From contig CAVUZI010000003.1 of assembly GCA_963745955.1 (NCBI GenBank), forward strand, positions 62,001-126,000: 64,000 bases of DNA. The letters run 5' to 3'. The position numbers and the translations under genes were made by a program. The notes under the pieces were generated by a model that did not search any database, had not been told where the DNA came from, and was given only the letters and a program-made list of their open reading frames with translations. This document shows positions 28,268-35,105 of this stretch, one piece after another (position 1 is the first letter of the stretch; every line of letters begins with the position of its first letter). Source of the DNA: Bog-756 sp963745955. Lineage in GTDB: Bacteria; Actinomycetota; Acidimicrobiia; Acidimicrobiales; RAAP-2.

Positions 28268-30093
28268 CCGGGCTCGGTCCCGTGGACGACGGCATGGGTG
28301 TACGGGCCCGCGTCGGGGTCGAGCCCGGCTCGCACCAGTTGCGCCCGGATATCCCGGGCGTACGCCTCCGCCTCGTGCTCGGCGCGGGCATCGTCCCAGC
28401 CCAGCGACGGGCCGATGAGGGCGGCCACCCGGGTGGCCGCCTCGGCCGCGCCGCGGGCGTCGCGCAGTGAGGCCCGGGTCCGTCGGTCGAGCACATCGGC
28501 CACCGACCGGGCCATCTCCTCCTCCACCGCATACACGGCTTCGGCGGCCAGGTAGTGGAGGCCGGGGACCAGCGGGTCGAGCAGCTCCGGTCGCCCGTCG
28601 GCCACGGCCAGCACGGCCGGGGTCTCGGTGCCGTACCGGCCGGCCAGATGGGCGGCCACCGTTGCCGCGGAGTCGGCACGGTCGGCACGGTCGGCACGGT
28701 CGGCACGGTCGGCACGGTCGGCGGGGCCGGCGGGGCCGGCGGGGACGCGACCGGCGGGCCCGGCTCCGGAAACCCCGGGCGCCCGGGCCCGGGGTGTCCG
28801 GGCCGGCGCCCCGCGCAGCCGGAGGGTCTTCGTCACGCACGGGCCGGATCGACGCCCGAGCACCTTGAGCGCGGCGTCGACGGTATCCTCGGCCATCTTG
28901 CGGTACGTGGTGAGCTTGCCCCCGGTGACGGTGACCATCCCCTCGGGGGAGGTCCGCACGGTATGGCGGCGGGACAGGTCGGCCGTCCGCTCGCTCGGCG
29001 CGTGCCCGCCATCCATCGGGGCCAGCAACGGCCGCAGCCCGACCCAGATGCCGGCGATGTCGGTCCCCTGGATCGGGGTGGTGGTGATGGCGTTGGCCGC
29101 GTCGAGGATGTAGTCGACGTCTTCGGGCAGGCAGCTCGGATCGTCGAGGGGCCCGTCCCACTCGGTGTCGGTGGTCCCGAGATAGACCTGGTCACCCCAC
29201 GACACCACGAAGATCGACCGGCGGTCCTCCCGCACCGGGATGACGGCGGCGATGTCGCACGGGAAGGCGGCCTCGGGCACGGTGATGTGGATGCCCTTGG
29301 CCGGCCGGATCGAATGCGGGTTCCGCCCCTCGTCGAGGGCGCGTACCTCGTCGGCCCACACCCCGGCCGCGTTGACCACCACTGACGCGTTGACCACGAA
29401 GGACGGTCCATCCTCGGGCGTCACCGTGGCCCCGTTGACCCGACCATCGGCTCCGGTGGTGAGGGCGGTCACCGGTGCGTGGTTGGCGGCCACGGCGCCG
29501 TGGTCGAGCACCGCGGTGCGGAGCACGGTGAGGGTGAGCCGGGCGTCGTCGGTGCGGGCGTCCCAGTAGAGGAAGCCGGCCACCAGCCGGTCGGCCTGCA
29601 GGTTGGGCATGTGGGCCAGGGCCTGGGCCCGGGTCACCTTCTCGTGACGCCGTCCGATGCGGACTCCTCCGGTCAGGTCGTACAGCCACAGGGCGGTCCG
29701 GTAGACACGGGCCACGCCGCGGTTGACCACCCCGTCGCGTCCGAACAAGGGGATGAGGAAGGGGAGCGGCGACACCAGATGGGGGGCGTTGTCGAGCAGG
29801 CGCTGACGTTCGGCCAGGTTCTCGTAGACCAAACGGAACTCGTTCTGCTGCAGATAGCGGAGACCGCCGTGGACCAGCTTGGAGGACTTGGACGAGGTGC
29901 CCGAAGCGAAGTCGTCCCTCTCGACCAACGCGGTCTTGAGGCCCCGGCTGGCCGCGTCCAGGGCCACCCCCGCTCCGGTGATGCCACCGCCGATGACCAG
30001 CACGTCGAACGACTCCGAGGCCAGCCGGGACAGCGCCTCGTCCCGTTGGAAGCGACCGGCGCTCGGCTCGGAGACGCGGACGCGGTCGGGCAT
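28264..30093 (-). CDS. glpD: FAD-dependent glycerol-3-phosphate dehydrogenase
   Basis: This is an about 609-aa flavoprotein with a FAD motif (VLVIGGGITGAGVALDAASRG) at about residues 31-51 and the GlpD signature DDFASGTSSKSSKLVHGGLR. IRPAKGIHITVP, TGGKLTTYRKMAED and the C-terminal DAO_C helical domain complete it. It oxidises glycerol-3-phosphate to DHAP, passing electrons to quinone at the membrane. Between the core and C-terminal domain there is a low-complexity insert with five or six RAD tripeptides. ATG 30091-30093 is preferred to TTG 30099. First gene of the coupled operon. Confidence 0.92.
   Translation of the reverse strand: MPDRVRVSEPSAGRFQRDEALSRLASESFDVLVIGGGITGAGVALDAASRGLKTALVERDDFASGTSSKSSKLVHGGLRYLQQNEFRLVYENLAERQRLLDNAPHLVSPLPFLIPLFGRDGVVNRGVARVYRTALWLYDLTGGVRIGRRHEKVTRAQALAHMPNLQADRLVAGFLYWDARTDDARLTLTVLRTAVLDHGAVAANHAPVTALTTGADGRVNGATVTPEDGPSFVVNASVVVNAAGVWADEVRALDEGRNPHSIRPAKGIHITVPEAAFPCDIAAVIPVREDRRSIFVVSWGDQVYLGTTDTEWDGPLDDPSCLPEDVDYILDAANAITTTPIQGTDIAGIWVGLRPLLAPMDGGHAPSERTADLSRRHTVRTSPEGMVTVTGGKLTTYRKMAEDTVDAALKVLGRRSGPCVTKTLRLRGAPARTPRARAPGVSGAGPAGRVPAGPAGPADRADRADRADRADRADSAATVAAHLAGRYGTETPAVLAVADGRPELLDPLVPGLHYLAAEAVYAVEEEMARSVADVLDRRTRASLRDARGAAEAATRVAALIGPSLGWDDARAEHEAEAYARDIRAQLVRAGLDPDAGPYTHAVVHGTEPG
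28676..28727. repeat. 9-bp tandem repeat coding (RAD)n in glpD
   Basis: GTCGGCACG (plus strand) repeats about five to six times in frame. It encodes alternating Asp-Arg-Ala in the linker of GlpD. Copy number is likely variable. Confidence 0.8.
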
Positions 30094-30187
30094 GGACAAA
30101 GCCTGCCACAGGTGGACGGGAACCCCGTCGCCGGTGGGTCTCCGTCGGGGGCGGATGGAGCACCTCTTCCGACGGAGGGCTTATCTA

Positions 30188-30213
30188 CAATGATTGTTGA
30201 AAAACAATCATTG
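30188..30213. promoter_or_regulatory. Perfect inverted repeat, probable Fur-family operator
   Basis: CAATGATTGTT and AACAATCATTG (11-bp arms) are separated by GAAA. The site lies 8 bp upstream of the Fur-family gene and about 95 bp from the divergent glpD start, so it could control both sides. A/T-rich palindromes of this size are typical of Fur/PerR boxes. Confidence 0.75.
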
Positions 30214-30221
30214 GTGGTAGA

Positions 30222-30707
30222 GTGGAGACCGTGAGGACGCCCGATGAGCTGACCGAGTTGTTCCGGTCCACCGGTCGCAAGGTCACCGCCCAGCGCCAGT
30301 GCATCTTCCGGCTCCTGCAGGGCAACGAGACCCACCCGTCGGCCGAGGCGATCCATGCCGAAGCCAGCCGGGAGATGGAGACCATCTCCTTGAAGACCGT
30401 CTACCAGACACTCCACGACCTGGCCGAGCTCGGGGAGATCGCCTCCTTGGACGTGGGAACCGGCATGACCCGGTTCGACCCCAACGTGGACCATCCCCAT
30501 CATCACCTGGTCTGTCGCAGCTGCGGCCGGGTGCGTGACCTGGTGGCCGACTTCCCGGATGTGCAGATCCCGAAAGGCGCCGACCTCGGCTTCGTCGTCG
30601 GCTCGGCGGAGATCGTCTTCAGGGGATTGTGCCCCGAGTGCCGGCCGCCCGGACGCCGTCGGAACCGGGCATCTTCCAGCAGCGCTTCATTGTCACCGTC
30701 CCACTAA
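30222..30707 (+). CDS. Fur-family transcriptional regulator (PerR-like)
   Basis: This 161-aa protein has a winged helix (GRKVTAQRQCIFRLLQG, TISLKTVYQTLHDLAELGEI) and the metal site HPHHHLVCRSCGRVRDL; a second CPEC near the end completes a structural Zn. Placement directly before rubrerythrin suggests a peroxide or iron sensor rather than Zur (inference). GTG 30222 was kept; GTG 30231 with GGAG 3 nt upstream is an alternative. The C-terminal tail (RRRNRASSSSASLSPSH) is low complexity. It probably regulates itself through the palindrome at 30188-30213. Confidence 0.88.
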   Translation: METVRTPDELTELFRSTGRKVTAQRQCIFRLLQGNETHPSAEAIHAEASREMETISLKTVYQTLHDLAELGEIASLDVGTGMTRFDPNVDHPHHHLVCRSCGRVRDLVADFPDVQIPKGADLGFVVGSAEIVFRGLCPECRPPGRRRNRASSSSASLSPSH

Positions 30708-30752
30708 GCAACCCGTGGTGCCTGCCACAACACCCATGAAAGGAACCCCCCC

Positions 30753-31172
30753 ATGACCGCACTGAAGGATTCAAAGACCGAGGCCAACCTCAAGGTGGCC
30801 TTCGCCGGCGAGAGCCAGGCGAACCGGCGCTATCTCTACTTCGCCCAGAAAGCGGACGTCGAGGGTTACCCCGACGTGGCCGCACTGTTCCGTTCGGTGG
30901 CGGAGGGTGAGACCGGACACGCCTTCGGCCACTTCGACTTCCTCCGCGAGGTGGGTGACCCGGTGACCGGCGTTCCCGTCGGACCGACCGAGGACAACCT
31001 CAAGTCGGCCATCGAAGGTGAGACGTACGAGTACTCCGAGATGTACCCGGGCTTCGCCAAGACGGCGCGCGACGAGGGATTCGTCGAGATCGCCGAGTGG
31101 CTCGAGACCCTGGCCCGGGCGGAGAAGAGCCACGCCGGTCGGTTCACCGAGGGCCTGGCCTCGGTCTCCTAG
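30753..31172 (+). CDS. Rubrerythrin (diiron domain only)
   Basis: This 139-aa ferritin-like protein has two ExxH-type motifs (AGESQANRRYLYFAQKA; EGETGHAFGHFDFL; EGETYEYSEMYPGFA; RAEKSHAGRF) that ligate a diiron centre. Unlike classic rubrerythrin it lacks the C-terminal rubredoxin domain, so electrons must come from a partner. It likely reduces peroxide. AAAGGAACC lies upstream of ATG. It sits between a Fur regulator and DUF3501, a recurring trio. No encapsulin targeting peptide is present at its C-terminus. Confidence 0.9.
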   Translation: MTALKDSKTEANLKVAFAGESQANRRYLYFAQKADVEGYPDVAALFRSVAEGETGHAFGHFDFLREVGDPVTGVPVGPTEDNLKSAIEGETYEYSEMYPGFAKTARDEGFVEIAEWLETLARAEKSHAGRFTEGLASVS

Positions 31173-31191
31173 CACCCGGCCCGGTGCCCGC

Positions 31192-31239
31192 ACCACACCG
31201 GCCCACACCGGTCCCTGCGCCAGCCGGGGCCGGTGTGGT
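31192..31239. promoter_or_regulatory. Perfect 13-bp hairpin between rubrerythrin and DUF3501 genes
   Basis: ACCACACCGGCCC pairs with GGGCCGGTGTGGT around a 22-nt loop. No T-run follows, so it may be an RNA-processing or attenuation hairpin that sets different amounts of the two products. Confidence 0.6.
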
Positions 31240-31278
31240 CGGACGGCCCGGCTCGCAGACGCCCCAGAGGAGATCACC

Positions 31279-31896
31279 ATGACCACGACGGGACCGCTCA
31301 CCCTCGAGGACATCGCCGACCAGCGCGCCTACGAGCGCGAACGGGACGAGTTCCGCTCGAACGTCATCGCGGCGAAGAAGCTCCGGCGGGTGTCGGTGGG
31401 GCCGGTGGTGACCCTGGTCTTCGAGAGCCGGCTGACCATCCGGTTCCAGGTCCAGGAGATGGCCCGGGCTGAGAAGATGGTCACCGACGAGCAGATCCAA
31501 CACGAATTGGACGTCTACAACCGGCTGCTCCCGACGCCGGGCGAGCTGTCGGCCACCTTGTTCATCGAACTGACCAGCGAAGAGGACCTCCGTACCTGGT
31601 TGCCGCGCCTGGTGGGCATCGAGAGCGCATGTCGGATACGCATCGGGAGCGGGGACGACCTCACCGTGGTCCGCTCGGTGGCCGAGTCGACCCATCAGGC
31701 CAATCTGACCCGGGAGGAGACCACTTCGGCCGTCCACTACGTGCGCTTCCCGTTCACCGACGAGCAGATCGCCGCGTTCAGTGCCGGTCCCGCACTCCTT
31801 GCCGTCGACCATCCGAACTACCCCGGGGGCGTGCCCGGCGTCGAACTGGGCGATGCCACCCGGAGCGAGCTGCTGGCCGACCTCGGCGGGGGCTGA
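31279..31896 (+). CDS. DUF3501 family protein
   Basis: This 205-aa soluble protein reads DIADQRAYERERDEFRSNVI, RRVSVGPVVTLVFE and FRFQ-like VQEMARAEKM, matching DUF3501. Its function is unknown, but it is repeatedly found beside rubrerythrin and Fur regulators, which ties it to peroxide or iron stress. AGAGGAG precedes ATG 31279. The usual Fe-S oxidoreductase neighbour was not found here. Confidence 0.8.
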   Translation: MTTTGPLTLEDIADQRAYERERDEFRSNVIAAKKLRRVSVGPVVTLVFESRLTIRFQVQEMARAEKMVTDEQIQHELDVYNRLLPTPGELSATLFIELTSEEDLRTWLPRLVGIESACRIRIGSGDDLTVVRSVAESTHQANLTREETTSAVHYVRFPFTDEQIAAFSAGPALLAVDHPNYPGGVPGVELGDATRSELLADLGGG

Positions 31897-31920
31897 GCGA
31901 GAGCCCGACCCTGCGGGCCG

Positions 31921-32727
31921 TCAGCGGTGGGCGAGATGCACCGCCGCCTCCGGCGTGTTGATGTGGAAGGTGAGTGTCTCCTCGATGAAGAGGTCGACCG
32001 AGGCGGCGTCGTCGGCGCGGTAGCCGATCGAGAAGTCCTCGCCCACGGTCAGCTCGAAGTCACCACCGCGCTGGCTCAGTACCACGGCACCGTCGACCGC
32101 CGGCGCCCACACCACGGGGCCGTCGAGGATCTGGCGGAGGTGCTCGAACACCGGATAGCCGCCGTGCTCGGTTGTCTCGGTGACACCTGTGAAGCAACGG
32201 GGCCCGAGGGCGATGGCATAGGGGCCGGACACGTCGGCGGCCCGGAGCGCAGCGACTGCCTTGGCCACATGTCCGGGATAGTGGCTGTAGTCGTCGCTGA
32301 TGATCACCGGCTCGTGGGGGGAGGTGGCGACGATACCGGCGACCGGACCCTGTTCGTACCCGTGGAAGACCAGGTGGTCCTCGGCCACGGCCGCGGCGCG
32401 TGAGGCGACGATCACCGGGTCCAGATCGGGGTCGGTCGCGCCCCGGTCGACCGCGGCCAGCTCGGACTTGGACAGTGAGAACGGGGACCGGAGCTCGATG
32501 AGCGGCTTGATCCTGCGGAGCGACGCTTCGACCGGACCCAGGGGACCGCTGTCCAGGCTGTCGACCCGGCCGACGTCGACCGAGGAGTACTCCCACCCCA
32601 ACGGGCCGGAGAAGTCCACCAGCCGCCGGGCGGCCAGGAAGTGCTTCAACGACCGTGTCGCTTCGGCGTCGATCTGCTGCCACGAACCGTCGGTGATCGG
32701 GGCCAGCTCTCGCATCAGGTGGTTCAT
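31921..32727 (-). CDS. Encapsulin shell protein (family 1)
   Basis: This 268-aa HK97-fold protein self-assembles into a nanocompartment. The family start MNHLMRELAPITDGSWQQID, then KHFLAARRLVDFSGPLGWEY, and the C-terminal DFSIGYRADDAASVDLF, with LTFHINTPEAAVHL, are clear encapsulin blocks; length is typical. ATG 32725-32727 overlaps the stop of the upstream gene by 4 nt (ATGA), so shell and cargo are made together. The upstream protein carries a targeting peptide for the shell interior. Confidence 0.95.
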   Translation of the reverse strand: MNHLMRELAPITDGSWQQIDAEATRSLKHFLAARRLVDFSGPLGWEYSSVDVGRVDSLDSGPLGPVEASLRRIKPLIELRSPFSLSKSELAAVDRGATDPDLDPVIVASRAAAVAEDHLVFHGYEQGPVAGIVATSPHEPVIISDDYSHYPGHVAKAVAALRAADVSGPYAIALGPRCFTGVTETTEHGGYPVFEHLRQILDGPVVWAPAVDGAVVLSQRGGDFELTVGEDFSIGYRADDAASVDLFIEETLTFHINTPEAAVHLAHR

Positions 32728-33464
32728 GGGAGCATCCTGCTTTCGTGTCGTAGATTGCCGATGCCGAGACTCCCGTCTGCGGCCAAGACCTGGGCCAGCG
32801 GGTTCGGCGTGGGGGCGCCGACCCGGGTGAGCGTGTTGCGGTCGATGTGGGAGAAGGGCTCGGTGCGGTCGGGAATGTCGAGCACGCCCTCCTCCTCGTA
32901 CGACCAGGTGCCGTCCGGGTGGACCGTGACGGACATCCGGTAGCTGAGCGTGCGGAACGCCTGCTGGAGGAACGGGTTGGACAGGATCCCGAAGATCTCG
33001 GAGCCGGCCTCGGCCCGGACCTCGAAGGTGGTGGCGTCCGGCTCGGCGGTGCCCCCGGCCAGGAGCACCTGGCCCCTCGGGATGCCCAGCGTGAGCAGGA
33101 CTGCGTTCGTGGCCGGCTCCCACAGCCAGAATCCCACCTGGTCGTGGAAGGTCTCCACCTCGGCCGGCTTGACGATGTGGGTGTGGTAGCGGAGTCCGTA
33201 GAACAGTTGGGGTCCGTTGGTCTGGCGATCGATGGGCTGGAGCTCGTACCTCTCGACGAAGGCGTTCTGCTCGGCTCCGCCGGCAGCCGGGTGTTCGTCG
33301 GCCCCACCCGCGCTCTCCCAGATCCCGGCCAGCGGGGCCAGGGGTCCGAGGTTGGACAAGGTGTCGGGATCCCCATCGGGCTCGGTGTACAGGTCGGAGC
33401 CGTAGAACGTGCCCGCGGCCATCGCCGCCGCGGCGTCGTCGTCGGCCCGGCTCTCTGCGTCCAT
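32724..33464 (-). CDS. Nitrobindin-like haem-binding protein with encapsulin targeting peptide
   Basis: This 246-aa protein has a THAP4/nitrobindin-type beta-barrel (about residues 40-205): PLAPLAGIWESAGG, then QLFYGLRYHTHIVKPAEVET, FHDQVGFWLWEPATNAVLL and TIPRGQ-like LGIPRGQVLLAGG. Such barrels bind haem b and react with NO or peroxynitrite. At the C-terminus, from about residue 230, DGSLGIGNLRHESR matches the encapsulin cargo-loading peptide consensus (DGSLGIGSL). It is therefore the likely cargo of the encapsulin encoded directly after it. The start lacks an SD; TACACT lies 8 nt upstream, suggesting a leaderless mRNA. A haem-barrel cargo differs from the common DyP, ferritin-like and hemerythrin cargos. 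Confidence 0.88.
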   Translation of the reverse strand: MDAESRADDDAAAAMAAGTFYGSDLYTEPDGDPDTLSNLGPLAPLAGIWESAGGADEHPAAGGAEQNAFVERYELQPIDRQTNGPQLFYGLRYHTHIVKPAEVETFHDQVGFWLWEPATNAVLLTLGIPRGQVLLAGGTAEPDATTFEVRAEAGSEIFGILSNPFLQQAFRTLSYRMSVTVHPDGTWSYEEEGVLDIPDRTEPFSHIDRNTLTRVGAPTPNPLAQVLAADGSLGIGNLRHESRMLP

Positions 33465-33472
33465 GGCACGAC

Positions 33473-33478
33473 AGTGTA
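33473..33478 (-). promoter_or_regulatory. Probable -10 element of the cargo-encapsulin operon
   Basis: TACACT on the minus strand lies 8 nt upstream of the ATG. No SD sequence is present, so transcription may start at or next to the start codon. Confidence 0.5.
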
Positions 33479-33529
33479 GGACGACGCCCTTCGGTCATGA
33501 CCGGTCCCGTCGCAGGTGGGCGGCACGGG

Positions 33530-33596
33530 CGGGCAAGGTCCCCCTGGTGGACGGGCAAGGTTCCCGCCAACTGGCGGAGTCACATCCGGGCAAGGT
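33530..33596 (+). repeat. Three direct copies of CGGGCAAGGT upstream of ssb
   Basis: Copies at 33530-33539, 33552-33561 and 33587-33596 lie in the divergent gap between the encapsulin operon and ssb. They could be protein-binding sites; no known regulator was matched. Confidence 0.5.
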
Positions 33597-33701
33597 CGGC
33601 CGCCCATCATCGACCCGTCACCCGGACGGGGGACCCGGCCGACTCCCGATGAGGGGGCCCGCCGGCAACGACACTCGTGCAGACGAGAGAAGAGGAACGC
33701 C

Positions 33702-34142
33702 ATGAGCTCGACGACGACCACCATCACCGGCAACCTGACCCGTGATCCCGAGATCCGCTACACCAGGGACGGGCAGGCCACCACCTCCCTCGGCGTGGCG
33801 GTCAACCGCCGGTGGCAGAACCGCGAATCCAACGAGTGGGAGGAGTCGACTTCGTTCTTCGACGTGGTGACATGGCGCGACCTGGCCGAGAACGTCGCCC
33901 TCAGTCTGACCAAGGGCATGCGGGTGGTGGTGACCGGCCGCCTCGAGCAGCGGAGCTGGGAGACCGAGGAGGGCGATCGGCGGTTCAAGGTGGAGATCGT
34001 GGCCGACGAGGTCGGCGCCAGCCTGCGATTCGCCACCGTCGACGTGCACAAGGTCGAGCGCCACCAGGGCATCGACGGCGACCAGAGCCCCGGCAACGGC
34101 AGCACCGGGACCGAGGACGAAGCGGTGGGAGCGGGAAGCTGA
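33702..34142 (+). CDS. ssb: Single-stranded DNA-binding protein
   Basis: This 146-aa OB-fold protein reads ITGNLTRDPEIRYTRDG, TSLGVAVNRRWQNR, FFDVVTWRDLAENVALSL and KGMRVVVTGRLEQRSWE. SSB coats single-stranded DNA in replication and repair. The C-terminal tail lacks the usual acidic DDDIPF tip and is short, so this may be a second SSB rather than the main replication copy. AGAGGAA precedes ATG 33702; the open frame upstream to 33516 is not supported. Confidence 0.9.
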   Translation: MSSTTTTITGNLTRDPEIRYTRDGQATTSLGVAVNRRWQNRESNEWEESTSFFDVVTWRDLAENVALSLTKGMRVVVTGRLEQRSWETEEGDRRFKVEIVADEVGASLRFATVDVHKVERHQGIDGDQSPGNGSTGTEDEAVGAGS

Positions 34143-34165
34143 TCCCCGTCCTGTTCGCTCCGTCG

Positions 34166-34480
34166 GTGCGCCTGACCAAGGGGGAGGTGTTCTCCGCCTG
34201 TCAGGCACTGGCCGATGCCGACCGCTGCCTGGTGCGAGCCGGCCGGACGCGGGAGGCCGGTGCCCTCGGCGATCTGTTCGAGCTCCTCGAGGCCCGGATG
34301 GTGGCCGACGAGGTCCCGTTCGCCGACCTGTCCCGGCCGGCCGACCTGCTCCGGCTCGCCGACGAGTCCCAGCTCGCCGGCCTGTCCCAGACCACCGGAG
34401 CCGGACCGTCCCGTGCCGGTCCGGTCGGCGCTCAGTCCCCGGAAGGCTCGTACTCGATCGACAGCGAGTTCACGCAGTAG
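34166..34480 (+). CDS. Hypothetical protein, 3' end overlapping msrB
   Basis: GTG 34166 opens a frame with plausible coding composition: RLTKGEVFSACQALADADRC, then LGDLFELLEARMVADEVPFA. No family recognised. It could be coupled to ssb (gap 23 nt). The last 16 codons run antisense to the msrB end, so the real protein may be shorter or the frame may shift before. Confidence 0.4.
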   Translation: MRLTKGEVFSACQALADADRCLVRAGRTREAGALGDLFELLEARMVADEVPFADLSRPADLLRLADESQLAGLSQTTGAGPSRAGPVGAQSPEGSYSIDSEFTQ

Positions 34481-34857
34481 CGCTGACCGGTCGGCAGCGG
34501 TCCGTCGGGGAACACGTGGCCGAGATGGCCACCGCACCTGGCACAGGTGATCTCGGTCCGTGTCATCCCGAAGGTCCGATCGGTGTGCTCGTTGATGACA
34601 CCGTCATCGAGAGCCCGGTAGAAGCTCGGCCACCCCGAACCGGAGTCGAACTTGGTGTTGCTCGGGAACAGCGCCGCCCCGCACCCGGCGCAGGTGAACA
34701 TCCCACTCCCTTCCACGTGCAGGAGCTCCCCGGACCACGCCGGCTCCGTGCCCTTCTGGCGCAGCACGGCGTAGCGCTCGGGGGAGAGCCTGGCCCGCCA
34801 CTCCTCGTCAGTGAACTCGACCCGCTCGCCGGTGTCTGTTCCGGTGTTCTCTTCCAT
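34432..34857 (-). CDS. msrB: Peptide-methionine (R)-S-oxide reductase MsrB
   Basis: This 141-aa repair enzyme reduces methionine-R-sulfoxide. Structural zinc Cys pairs appear as CAGC and CARC, with substrate motif SGSGWPSFYRAL and catalytic Cys in GQRYCVNSLSIEY. A methionine-repair enzyme fits the redox-stress neighbourhood. ATG 34855-34857 (MEENTGTDTG) was chosen; upstream in-frame codons at 34899 and 34917 would add unsupported sequence. Confidence 0.93.
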   Translation of the reverse strand: MEENTGTDTGERVEFTDEEWRARLSPERYAVLRQKGTEPAWSGELLHVEGSGMFTCAGCGAALFPSNTKFDSGSGWPSFYRALDDGVINEHTDRTFGMTRTEITCARCGGHLGHVFPDGPLPTGQRYCVNSLSIEYEPSGD

Positions 34858-34993
34858 TCCATCTCTCTTCCCGCCGGCCGGGGGGAGGGAAGAATCCATC
34901 CCACTTCCGGTCGACAACGATCACTAGGTGAAACGCTCGCAGGTCACGGTGTGTTCCCGTGTCGTGGGGTGCGCCGGGCCGGGGGGAATCCCG

Positions 34994-35003
34994 AAACCTG
35001 TTT
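34994..35003. promoter_or_regulatory. Possible degenerate KstR-like half palindrome upstream of fadE30-like gene
   Basis: AAACCTGTTT contains the AACNNGTT core of KstR-type sites but lacks the outer T and A. It lies about 105 bp upstream of the start. Confidence 0.25.
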
Positions 35004-35105
35004 GGTAGCGTCTCGGCAGATTTCGAGGGGCAGGGTCCGCCGGACGCGGGCTCCATCGGGGCTCCTGTCCGCCCGTCCGACCGACAGACGCCAGAGGACC
35101 GCACC

